Origin: CAYLSV01 sp964386435
GTDB taxonomy: Bacteria > Planctomycetota > Phycisphaerae > Tepidisphaerales > Tepidisphaeraceae
Direction: 5' to 3'
NCBI GenBank assembly: GCA_964386435.1
Contig: CAYLSV010000009.1
Location: forward strand, 1 to 64,000
DNA length: 64,000 nucleotides
The position numbers and the translations under genes were made by a program. Below, one piece after another: positions 26,193 to 33,506 of the stretch. Every line of letters begins with the position of its first letter. Position 1 is the first letter of the stretch. The notes under the pieces were generated by a model that did not search any database, was not told the origin of the DNA, and saw nothing but the letters and a program-made list of their open reading frames with translations.

Positions 26193-27596
26193 TCAATAGA
26201 TTCGGTCCGTCGCGACCTCGCGGGTGGGTTGGTTGACGAACCAGTACCGCAGGGCGTCGACGGCGTGGTCGTGGTCGCCGTCCTTGAGCGGCAGCTCGCC
26301 GCCGGTGGGCGGGTAGCGGTAGCCTTGGAGCGCACGGATCAGGCCGACGCAGCGGGGGTGGATGACCAGCCGCGGCTCGCCCTCGGCCGGTTGCAGGGCG
26401 CGGCGGATCAGCTCTAGGCCGGCCGTGATCCGGCTCGGGCGGCAGCGGACGCGGTGGCCGTGCTGCCGCAGGAGCGCGACGTCGCTTGTGGCCGTGTGGC
26501 TGTTGCGCTGAAGTCCGGCCGGGTCGCAGGCGATGTCGCGTGCCGTCGGCCAAGGCCGCTCGGCGATCAGGCGGACGTGCTGCTCCAGCGTGCGGCCCGC
26601 CTCGATGTGCTCGTCGATCACCCACGCCGCCCGGCCGTCGTCGACGATCCAGAGGGCGACCGTCGGGGCGGCGAAGCCGAAGTCCATGCCAAGCGACCAC
26701 CGCCCGGCCGGCGGCTCGAACTCCTTCACATGCCGGTCAACGTCGAACGTCGGGAACACCCGGCCGCGCGTGCTGGGCCGTTGGCAGAGCATTTCGCTTT
26801 GCCAGGTTTCCAGGGAAACTCGGCGTTTCATGGCCACCGCGTCGTCCCGCGTCACCCAGCCGCCACCCGCTCGCTTGGCCCGGCCGCCGCAGTCGTCGTG
26901 CAGCGCGCACTCTTCGCAGTCGCGCTCCGCCGGGCAGCTCTCCAGGACGTCGAGCAGGCACCACCGCATTACCGGCACGTCGTGCGTCTTGGCCTCGTCG
27001 ATGACCCGCCTCATCAACCCGCCGACGGCGTGGTGGGTGCTCAGCGCCTCGACCGCCCCGCGCACCCCGCCGGCCGACTTGGTGACGAGCTGGGCCGCCT
27101 CCCACACGTCGGGGTCGAACAGCTCGACCTCGTCGCACCGCAGCTTTTGCACCCGCAGACCGCGGACGCTCCGCTGGCTTTGCGGCAGCACAGCGACGTT
27201 GCCGCCGTGGTCCAGGGTGATGAGCCGGCCGCGGGTCTTCTTGAGGTGTCGCTTGGCCAGGCGGTGGAGATCGGGCAGCAGGTAGTCGAGCATTTTCATA
27301 GACTGCTCCAAGCTGCCGCCGAGGATGCGGACGCTGGTGCCGGGCTTGTGCAAGAGGTCCAGCAGCGTCGCCACCGCGGCCAGCCGCGTCTTGCCGCCGC
27401 CGCGGGGTGCCCAGACGACCAAATCGCTCGCCGGCTCGAAGTACGCCCGGCAGAGGTAGTCGAACGGCGCGTCGTGCCCCGCGCAAACCGCCACCCGCGG
27501 CACGTCCAGCCCGCAGAACAGCCGAACCCAAGCGTGCAACGCCTCGGCATCGCGACAGGGCTTGAGCAACAACGCCTCGTAATCGAGTGGCTTCAT
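26193..27596 (-). CDS. Phage-type terminase large subunit
   Basis: A 467-residue ATPase-nuclease of the DNA-packaging type. The ATPase part has Walker A APRGGGKT (63-70) and a Walker B-like LRCDEVELF (152-160). The nuclease part has the RNase H-fold opening SLGMDFGFAAP (about 301-311) and a closing GDHDHAVDALRYW, giving the metal-binding acids. A Cys-rich insert at about 213-236 (CPAERDCEEC, then C236) looks like a small zinc knuckle between the two domains. ATG 27596 starts the homologous region. No portal, capsid or protease gene is present nearby, so this is a domesticated or orphan terminase. Confidence 0.85.
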   Translation of the reverse strand: MKPLDYEALLLKPCRDAEALHAWVRLFCGLDVPRVAVCAGHDAPFDYLCRAYFEPASDLVVWAPRGGGKTRLAAVATLLDLLHKPGTSVRILGGSLEQSMKMLDYLLPDLHRLAKRHLKKTRGRLITLDHGGNVAVLPQSQRSVRGLRVQKLRCDEVELFDPDVWEAAQLVTKSAGGVRGAVEALSTHHAVGGLMRRVIDEAKTHDVPVMRWCLLDVLESCPAERDCEECALHDDCGGRAKRAGGGWVTRDDAVAMKRRVSLETWQSEMLCQRPSTRGRVFPTFDVDRHVKEFEPPAGRWSLGMDFGFAAPTVALWIVDDGRAAWVIDEHIEAGRTLEQHVRLIAERPWPTARDIACDPAGLQRNSHTATSDVALLRQHGHRVRCRPSRITAGLELIRRALQPAEGEPRLVIHPRCVGLIRALQGYRYPPTGGELPLKDGDHDHAVDALRYWFVNQPTREVATDRIY

Positions 27597-27623
27597 GGCA
27601 CGTTCCAGAGGTTCCGAACAAAG

Positions 27624-27737
27624 AGGTGGCTGCGGCCCCGCCGGGCCGCAGTAGATGCGATGCTCACGAAGCAAGTCACGCGACGCACGTTGATTTCGCG
27701 CGCATCCACTGCGGCCCGGCGGGGCCGCAGCTACCTT
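27624..27737. repeat. Family B double-hairpin repeat, 114 bp
   Basis: Arms AGGTGGCTGCGG and CCGCAGCTACCTT; inner stems GCGGCCC/GGGCCGC on both sides. It lies between the terminase gene and the HTH gene upstream of it, starting 27 bp from the terminase start. Confidence 0.88.
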
Positions 27738-27742
27738 CCGCA

Positions 27743-28198
27743 TCAAGGCGACGCGGACGCTTCGCCGCGAAGGGTGGCGAGCAGGTGGTCCTGCTCGTCG
27801 GTCGGGGCGAGCATCGGCGGCTCGCTCGGCTCGTCGGGCTGCTTGTTCCGCGGGGCGATCGGGCGGCTTCTTGCCAGGCGGATGACATCGGACAGCGCCC
27901 GGCGCTGGTTGGCGTTGGTCACGCCCTTGCCGCCGATGGCCGTCTCGGCCAGGACGTCGGCGGCGTGGGCGGCGGCGACCTCCACGGCCAGCTCCCGCCG
28001 GGCGGCGAGTTGCCGACGCAGCACGACCAGCGCCCGTCGGAACCGGTGCTGGGCGTGCCAGCCGTCCACCGTGCCCGGTCGCAGCTTCATCGCCGCCCGC
28101 ACGTTCTGCGGCGTCGCCCCCGGCTCGGCAATACCTTTGAGAAACCGCTGCTGCGCGGGCGTCAGCTTCGTGAACGGGTTGATTTTCGGCTTGGACAT
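27743..28198 (-). CDS. HTH protein, possible terminase small subunit
   Basis: A 151-residue protein. LTPAQQRFLKGIAEPG with AMKLRPGTVDGWHAQHRFR looks like the N-terminal helix-turn-helix of small terminase subunits of the phBC6A51 type. A long charged helix follows (RRQLAARRELAVEVAAAH), then a polar tail. It is the gene just upstream of the terminase large subunit on the same strand, separated by a palindrome. The position supports DNA recognition for packaging. ATG 28198 (MSKPKINPF) fits best. Confidence 0.65.
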   Translation of the reverse strand: MSKPKINPFTKLTPAQQRFLKGIAEPGATPQNVRAAMKLRPGTVDGWHAQHRFRRALVVLRRQLAARRELAVEVAAAHAADVLAETAIGGKGVTNANQRRALSDVIRLARSRPIAPRNKQPDEPSEPPMLAPTDEQDHLLATLRGEASASP

Positions 28199-28261
28199 GT
28201 CGTTCTCCTGATTCCGTTCGATCTCGAACTGCGACTCACCGAGACGCAGCCACCTCACTTC

Positions 28262-28819
28262 TCAACACGCGTCGGGTTCTGCCGGTAGCTGCGACTCCGC
28301 GAGTCGCAGTCCGGTGCGCCGGACGTAGTACGGGGTGCCCGCCGCCTCGACGGATCGGAAGCCGCAGCGTTGGAACATCGGGACCACGTCCCCCATCGCC
28401 GCCAGCGCCTCGATGTGGGGCGTTGGGCAATCGGCGACGAGCCGCCGGATGATCGCCCCGGCCAAACCGATGCCGCGGTACTGCGGGTGGACCAGCACCC
28501 GGCGAACGGTCCGCAGATTGGCGTTGACCCAATCTGGCTGCTGCGCCACGTCGCCGAAGTACGCCTCGCGGCCGAAGCTGCGCAGGGCCGGGTAACACAG
28601 CACCCCAACCGCGGCGACGGCGGTTCGGTCGTCCCACTCGTGCCGGATCGTCACGAGTTGCACCGGGAACTGCGGGTGGCCCCGTTTGTAGTGGAAGGCC
28701 GCCAACCGCTTGTAGTCGGCGAACGTTCCGCGGTTCATCGTGAAGTGGCCGGGCAGGAAATCGAGGTCGGGGAGAAGGTGGTGCATGAGAAGGTTCCGTG
28801 GCCGCGTTCGGCCGGTCAT
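28262..28819 (-). CDS. GNAT-family acetyltransferase-like protein
   Basis: A 185-residue protein from ATG 28819 (28786 is an alternative). The acetyl-CoA loop VHPQYRGIGLAGAIIRRL has the QxxGxG/A pattern, and a C-terminal strand region MFQRCGFRSVEAAGTPYYV completes the fold. I recall COG2401 as an ABC ATPase fused to an acetyltransferase-like domain; here an ABC ATPase is at 29269 on the same strand, so the two may be the split form. The last 12 or so residues (LRLAESQLPAE) are encoded by a family B repeat arm at 28284-28310, so the original C-terminus was probably replaced. Confidence 0.75.
   Translation of the reverse strand: MTGRTRPRNLLMHHLLPDLDFLPGHFTMNRGTFADYKRLAAFHYKRGHPQFPVQLVTIRHEWDDRTAVAAVGVLCYPALRSFGREAYFGDVAQQPDWVNANLRTVRRVLVHPQYRGIGLAGAIIRRLVADCPTPHIEALAAMGDVVPMFQRCGFRSVEAAGTPYYVRRTGLRLAESQLPAEPDAC
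28284..28310. repeat. Family B single arm inside coding sequence
   Basis: A hairpin GGTAGCTGCGACTC-CGC-GAGTCGCAG identical in core to the left arm at 40982-41062. It lies within the 3' end of the GNAT gene and is translated as part of its C-terminus. Confidence 0.75.
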
Positions 28820-28835
28820 GGTGTAAAATGCGGGC

Positions 28836-29258
28836 GTGACGCCCGATGCCTCGTCCACCTCGCTCGACGCCGCCTCGGAGGCGACGAAGGACAACCGACC
28901 CAAAATCTGCCGGGTCTGCGGCAAGGACTTGCGCGGTCACCGGCGGATCCGCGACGGGCATGAATACATCTGTCCGGTGTGCGATAAGCTCGAGCGAGAG
29001 CGGCAGGTGCCCGACGGCGTGCCGTGTGCCGAGTGCAGCCGCCTCGTCTCGCCGACGAGCCTGCGGCGTTACGGCGACATCCAAATCTGCCCCAAGTGCT
29101 TCAAGGACCACGAGGACGACCCCAAACGCCGACTGCGGAAGGTCGACAAGCGGATGTTCCAGCTGCACGAGCAACGCAGCACCCTGACCCTGGCGGCCGT
29201 CGTGGTGGTGACGGGCATCTTCATCTTCCTGTTCCTGTGGCTCCGCGGGTTGATCTGA
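28836..29258 (+). CDS. Zinc-ribbon protein with C-terminal membrane anchor
   Basis: A 140-residue protein from GTG 28836. It has two zinc-ribbon-like pairs of Cys motifs, CRVCGKD / CPVCDK and CAEC / CPKC, then a basic linker and a single C-terminal hydrophobic helix (about 117-136). The ribbons would be on the cytosolic side if tail-anchored. It is divergent to the GNAT gene (16 bp) and convergent with the ABC ATPase gene (10 bp), so it is inserted in the minus-strand cluster. No function is recognised. Confidence 0.65.
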   Translation: MTPDASSTSLDAASEATKDNRPKICRVCGKDLRGHRRIRDGHEYICPVCDKLERERQVPDGVPCAECSRLVSPTSLRRYGDIQICPKCFKDHEDDPKRRLRKVDKRMFQLHEQRSTLTLAAVVVVTGIFIFLFLWLRGLI

Positions 29259-29268
29259 ATGGCTCGGT

Positions 29269-29934
29269 TCACGTCCGCTCGATCACGCGGTCGAAGTCGC
29301 AACGCACCACCCGGTCCGGCCGCAGCGGCCGCTCGACGTCGTCGTGGCACGTCGCCACGATTGCCGACAGGTTCGCTTGGCGGCGGACGATCTTCTGCAA
29401 ACTGTGGGCGACCACGGCCGCCGTGATCCGGTCCAGCGGCGAGGTGAACTCGTCGATCACGAGCGTCGCCGGACCGTCGGCCTCCCCGGCTTCTTCCAGA
29501 GCCAGCGCCAGCTTCAGCCGGAACCGTTGGCCGTCAGACAGCTCGCTCGGTTGCCGCAGGTAGGTCCAGACCTCGCCGAGGCCGACCGAACCGAGGAGCC
29601 GCAGGGCTGTCAGGATGTCCACGTGGTCGAACAAGTCGATGACCGGCCGATCTGGCAGCGGCATCCGGTCGACGCGGATCGTGCCGGGCAGGTTACTTAT
29701 GAGGCGGCGGAGCAGCGAACTCTTGCCGCCGCCGCTGGGGCCGACGAGCAGCAGAATCTGCCCGATGTCCGGCGGTGCCACGTCGTGCTTCACCGGCTCC
29801 ACCACGTCCGGCCACTCCACGCCGAACATGTCGACGACCCGCAACCCCCGACCCTCGGTCGGCCGAGTCGGCGGCGGGAACGGCATCGGCCAAACGTGCG
29901 GCTTTTTCTTCGATTTGCGGCGGGGTTTCGTCAT
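29269..29934 (-). CDS. ABC-type ATPase without membrane partner
   Basis: A 221-residue single ATP-binding cassette. Walker A GPSGGGKSS (65-73), signature LSDGQRFRLKLA (from 132), Walker B ATLVIDEF (156-163) with the catalytic acid, and a late His (ATCHDD) are present. The helical part between Walker A and the signature is short and unlike that of transporters, and no permease is nearby. This resembles soluble ABC ATPases of the COG2401 type associated with an acetyltransferase, which matches the GNAT gene at 28262. The N-terminal 20 residues are strongly basic, suggesting nucleic acid contact. Confidence 0.75.
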   Translation of the reverse strand: MTKPRRKSKKKPHVWPMPFPPPTRPTEGRGLRVVDMFGVEWPDVVEPVKHDVAPPDIGQILLLVGPSGGGKSSLLRRLISNLPGTIRVDRMPLPDRPVIDLFDHVDILTALRLLGSVGLGEVWTYLRQPSELSDGQRFRLKLALALEEAGEADGPATLVIDEFTSPLDRITAAVVAHSLQKIVRRQANLSAIVATCHDDVERPLRPDRVVRCDFDRVIERT

Positions 29935-29993
29935 GGTGGGTCCTTCATCTCCACCGACGCCGTCTCACCTTCGGCGGCCAGCGGCGCACCCGA

Positions 29994-30485
29994 TCACCGT
30001 TCCGCGGTCCGCCGGGAGAGGTCGCGGACGAACTTGCGCCGCCCGGCCTGGTCGCGTAAGATCCAGCCCTCCAACTGGTTAAGCTGCCGCTGCATCTGGT
30101 GCCGTGTGACGCCAAGCTCCTCGGCGAGTTTTTTCAGCGGTTCGTTGCGCACGAAGCGGCGCAACCCGAGTCGGACCAAATGCTCCGGCAGCGGGCAGCT
30201 CGGATCGCACAACACATCGGCCATATCTGAATCGAGTCGCCGCACGACGCCGTGGATCTGCCGATGGACGCTGCCGCGGCTTCTGCCGAGGGCTTTGGCG
30301 ATGTTGTTGTAGCTCATGTGGTGCTCGAAGAACATCTTCAGCATCAGCAACTCGTTATCCGGCAAATGTTTGGCGCGGCTTTTAAGCTTTTCCGACCATC
30401 GCAACCGAAGCTGGTCGGCGACGGTGATCCGACGACGCTGGTCGAGCTGGTCGAGGTGCAGGCTTTTCGGGATCGGCCGACTCAT
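29994..30485 (-). CDS. Double helix-turn-helix DNA-binding protein
   Basis: 163 residues from ATG 30485. The first HTH is at about 58-84 (YNNIAKALGRSRGSVHRQI), resembling sigma-70 region 4/LuxR-like helices; the second is at about 115-140 (KKLAEELGVTRHQMQRQL). A pair CDPSCP lies between. It lies 59 bp upstream of the ABC ATPase gene on the same strand, at the head of the terminase-centred cluster, so it may be its regulator or a DNA-recognition subunit. It does not match a named regulator that I know. Confidence 0.6.
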   Translation of the reverse strand: MSRPIPKSLHLDQLDQRRRITVADQLRLRWSEKLKSRAKHLPDNELLMLKMFFEHHMSYNNIAKALGRSRGSVHRQIHGVVRRLDSDMADVLCDPSCPLPEHLVRLGLRRFVRNEPLKKLAEELGVTRHQMQRQLNQLEGWILRDQAGRRKFVRDLSRRTAER

Positions 30486-30570
30486 GCCGCTAATGTACGG
30501 TATTTGTTTGGATTCCGCAACGTCTTTTCGGCACTTGACCTGCGGCCGAAGCGGCGGATGATCGGCGACG

Positions 30571-31389
30571 ATGCCCCAAGGTTCTTCCGCCGGTTCCACC
30601 CCGTCCCTCTCCTCCGGCAAACGGCCGGCGCTGGTTCTTCAACATGACGCCGCGTTTGGTCCGGGGCGGCTGCTGAAGATCCTCGGCGACTTCGGCATCC
30701 CGACCGACCATCGGCTTCTTCATCAAGGGGATGCCGTGCCGACCGATTTGGACGAGATCCGGCTGATCGTCAGCCTCGGTGGCCACGAGCGAATCGCGGA
30801 TCAGCCGAAGTGGCTCGACGCCGAACTCACGGCCCTGCAACGGTTTGTGGCCGAGGATCGGCCGGTGCTGGGGCTCGGGCTCGGGGCGCAGCTTTTGGCC
30901 AAGGCGGCCGGGGCTGAGGTGCGGGAGGCGACCGACGGCGACGAGGCTAACCCACAGCCGATCAAGGCGTTGGGGTGGCAGAAGATCAAGCTGCCCTTCC
31001 CCGGCGGCACCGACCCGATCGTCTTCGGCCTTGCCGAGAATGCCCCGATGTTCATGTGGCAGCGGGACACCTTCGACTTGCCCAAACTGCCGCTGCCGGA
31101 GGGGCACGACCCGAACAAGAAGGGCCCGCCGCCACCGACGGGGAACGCCCTGATCAGCAGCGTGCCGGGCTTCAAGAACGCCGCATATCGTTTCAAGAAC
31201 AGGCTTTACGGCTTTGCGTGGCAGCCGGAACTGATGGCATCTGATATCGACGCCATCCTCAAGCACCACGGCGACGTCGTCGAAGACGTGGAGGGCATCC
31301 GGCAGCAAACCCAACAACACGCCGACCGCAGCGAACGGCTCGGAATACGGCTGCTGACCAACTTTGTGCAATTCATGAAGGCGTACTAA
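30571..31389 (+). CDS. Class I glutamine amidotransferase-like protein lacking the nucleophile
   Basis: A 272-residue protein with the GATase1 layout: LIVSLGGHE (about 65-73), the nucleophile elbow PVLGLGLGAQLLAKAAGA, and the C-terminal GFAWQPEL. In active members the elbow reads GxCLGxQ; here Gly103 replaces the Cys. The catalytic His of HPE is Gln218, while Glu220 is kept. Hydrolysis of glutamine is therefore not expected. It could be a binding or regulatory pseudoenzyme. It overlaps the convergent hldE gene by 4 bp. The first 18 residues are Ser/Pro-rich and a later start is possible. Confidence 0.75.
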   Translation: MPQGSSAGSTPSLSSGKRPALVLQHDAAFGPGRLLKILGDFGIPTDHRLLHQGDAVPTDLDEIRLIVSLGGHERIADQPKWLDAELTALQRFVAEDRPVLGLGLGAQLLAKAAGAEVREATDGDEANPQPIKALGWQKIKLPFPGGTDPIVFGLAENAPMFMWQRDTFDLPKLPLPEGHDPNKKGPPPPTGNALISSVPGFKNAAYRFKNRLYGFAWQPELMASDIDAILKHHGDVVEDVEGIRQQTQQHADRSERLGIRLLTNFVQFMKAY

Positions 31390-32867
31390 CCCTCGGTGCC
31401 ATAAGCATCTAGCACCCGGCCGATGAGGCCGCTGGTGCTGCGGCCCTCGACCAGTGGGGCGAGGGCGATGCGGCCGCCGATCGACTTAACCAGTTGGTGG
31501 CCCACGACTTCGTGTTCGGCATAATCGGCCCCTTTCACCAGGACGTCGGGACGGATCGCTTCGATCAGGTTCATCGGGGTGTCGTCGCCGAACTTGACGA
31601 GGTAGTCGATGCTCTCGAGCTCCTCCAGAACGCCGACGCGGTCGTCTTCCGGGACGACGGGGCGTTTGTCGCCTTTCAACCGGCTGATCGAGGCGTCGGT
31701 GTTGACGCCGACGACGAGGACGTCGCCCTGGGCTTTGGCGAAGCGAAAGTAGCGGACGTGACCAAGGTGCATGAGGTCGAAGCAGCCGTTGGTGAACACG
31801 ATTTTCCGGCCGGCGGCGCGGTGCTGCCGCAGCTCGGGGAGCAAACCTTCGAGATCGCGGACTTTGCCGGTCTGATCGCCCTGCTCGGCCATCAGTTCGG
31901 CGATGATCTCCTGCGGCAGGACCGGGACGGCCCCGAACCGCTCGACCTCCAACCCGGCGGCGACGTTCGCGAGGGCGGTCGCTTCGACCCAACCGGCCCC
32001 GGCGGCCCGGCCGGCGGCGAGGGCGGCGAGCATCATGTCGCCGGCCCCGGTAACGTCGTAAACGTCGCGGGCCTTGGTGGTTAGGTGCCGCTTGGTGCCG
32101 TCCTTGGTGGCGAGGTAGGCCCCGTCCTTGTCGGCCGTGACGACCACGGCCTGCAAGTCGAGCGACGCCAGCAGTTCATCGGCAGCCGCGGCGAAATCGT
32201 CGTCGGTGGCGATGGTGCGGCCGGTGGCGCGGCAGGTTTCGACGCGGTTGAGCTTGAGCAGCGTCGCCCCGCTGTATTTGCGATAATCGTCCAGCCGGGC
32301 CGGGTCGATGAGCACCGGCACGTCCTTCGACGCCGCCAGCTCGATGAGTCGGCGGCACAAACCGTCGGCAAGGACGCCCTTGTCGTAATCCTCCAGACAC
32401 AGCACCGCCGCCCCGTCGAGCGCTTCCTCGGCAGCGGCCAGGACCTGGTCCGCCGTCTGCCGGTCGATGGGGCTGGCATCTTCGTAATCGAGCCGCAGCA
32501 TTTGCCCCGGCCGGTTCTGGACCCGGCCGACCAGCCGCACCTTCGCCGTGGTCGGTCGGTCGGCCTCGATCATTTGGCAGCGCTCGATTCCCGCCTCGCC
32601 CAGCAGACGCCGCAGATCGTGGCCGGCCGAGTCGTTGCCGCAGACGCCAATGGCCCGGACGTGGCAGCCGAGTGCCGCCAGGTTCGCCGCGACGCTCCCC
32701 GCCCCGCCGAGCCGTGATTCTTCGCGTTGGAAATGCAGCACCGGCACCGGTGCCTCGGGGCTGAGCCGGTCGGCCGAGCCGTGGAGGTAGCGGTCGAGCA
32801 TGAAGTCGCCGACGAGGGCGATCTTCTGCCCGGCGAGTTGCGGCACCAGCTCCAGCAGCGTCGACAT
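31386..32867 (-). CDS. hldE: Bifunctional heptose-7-P kinase / heptose-1-P adenylyltransferase
   Basis: 493 residues in two domains. The N-terminal PfkB-type kinase has LVGDFMLDRYLHG at the start, GGAGSVAANLAALG, and the signature DVTGAGDMMLAALAAG. The C-terminal nucleotidyltransferase has FTNGCFDLMHLGHVRY with the HxGH signature, and GVNTDASISRLKGDKRP. HldE phosphorylates heptose-7-phosphate at C1 and, after dephosphorylation by GmhB, transfers AMP to make ADP-heptose for lipopolysaccharide core. Length matches the usual fused enzyme. It indicates that the organism makes heptose-containing surface sugar. Kinase activity needs no missing residue that I can see. Confidence 0.94.
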   Translation of the reverse strand: MSTLLELVPQLAGQKIALVGDFMLDRYLHGSADRLSPEAPVPVLHFQREESRLGGAGSVAANLAALGCHVRAIGVCGNDSAGHDLRRLLGEAGIERCQMIEADRPTTAKVRLVGRVQNRPGQMLRLDYEDASPIDRQTADQVLAAAEEALDGAAVLCLEDYDKGVLADGLCRRLIELAASKDVPVLIDPARLDDYRKYSGATLLKLNRVETCRATGRTIATDDDFAAAADELLASLDLQAVVVTADKDGAYLATKDGTKRHLTTKARDVYDVTGAGDMMLAALAAGRAAGAGWVEATALANVAAGLEVERFGAVPVLPQEIIAELMAEQGDQTGKVRDLEGLLPELRQHRAAGRKIVFTNGCFDLMHLGHVRYFRFAKAQGDVLVVGVNTDASISRLKGDKRPVVPEDDRVGVLEELESIDYLVKFGDDTPMNLIEAIRPDVLVKGADYAEHEVVGHQLVKSIGGRIALAPLVEGRSTSGLIGRVLDAYGTEG

Positions 32868-32905
32868 GCCGCGAGCATAGAGCTACGAGGCGAGACGGTT
32901 CAGAC

Positions 32906-32997
32906 GAGGCAGGTAGCTGCGACCACACCTGGTCGCAGTCCGGGACCAGCAACCAACCGGACTGCGACCAAGTGTGGTCGCAGCTACCCCCACCTCG
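32906..32997. repeat. Family B double-hairpin repeat, 92 bp
   Basis: Arms CGAGGCAGGTAGCTGCG and its inverse. Both inner stems are GCGACCA/TGGTCGC, different from every other family B copy but perfectly self-complementary. It lies between the divergent starts of hldE (32867) and the MazG-like gene (33017), so here it cannot be a simple 3' terminator and may affect both promoters. Confidence 0.88.
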
Positions 32998-33016
32998 CGA
33001 ACCGTACCGTCGCCGC

Positions 33017-33310
33017 ATGGACGACCTCACGCTCCGCCAGTTCCAGCAGCACATCGAAACCCGCTACGGCCCCACCGACCGCGCCCGCGGCACCCCGCGA
33101 ACCTGGATGTGGTTCATCGAAGAAGTCGGCGAGCTCTCCCACGCCCTTGGCAAAAAAGAAGCCGGCGAGGAGGACCGGGCCAACACGGAGGAAGAGTTCG
33201 CCGACGTCCTCGCCTGGCTCTGCACGCTCGCCAACATCAACGACATCGACCTGACCACGGCCTTGCGACAGAAGTACTTGAGCGATGATGCCCCGAGCGG
33301 CGAGAAGTAG
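33017..33310 (+). CDS. MazG-like nucleotide pyrophosphohydrolase
   Basis: A 97-residue single-domain protein. FIEEVGELSHAL gives the EExxE metal-binding helix and EEEFADVLAWL the ExxD helix of the all-alpha NTP pyrophosphatase superfamily, which hydrolyses NTPs to NMP and PPi, often for house-cleaning of aberrant nucleotides. It is about half the length of classical MazG, as in single-domain members. It stands alone between two palindromes. Confidence 0.88.
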   Translation: MDDLTLRQFQQHIETRYGPTDRARGTPRTWMWFIEEVGELSHALGKKEAGEEDRANTEEEFADVLAWLCTLANINDIDLTTALRQKYLSDDAPSGEK

Positions 33311-33326
33311 CCGACCGCCGAAAAAT

Positions 33327-33440
33327 GTTCATGCGAGGCACGACCGTCAGGGAGTGCGGCGGGCGCAGCCCGCATCAACCCGGCACGCCCAACGGCGGCT
33401 GCGCCGCCCGCACTTCCTGACTGTCGTGCCTCGCATGAAC
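33327..33440. repeat. Family D inverted repeat, 114 bp
   Basis: Arms of about 42 bp, GTTCATGCGAGGCACGAC at the left and GTCGTGCCTCGCATGAAC at the right, with nearly complete pairing between (CAGGxAGTGCGG). Only one copy is in the window. It lies 16 bp after the MazG-like stop. Confidence 0.88.
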
Positions 33441-33506
33441 GCCAAAAGGTGCCGCGACGTCAGAAGCAAGGTTCCCGTTCCCGGCCGATCCCGTTAGTTT
33501 CAACGC

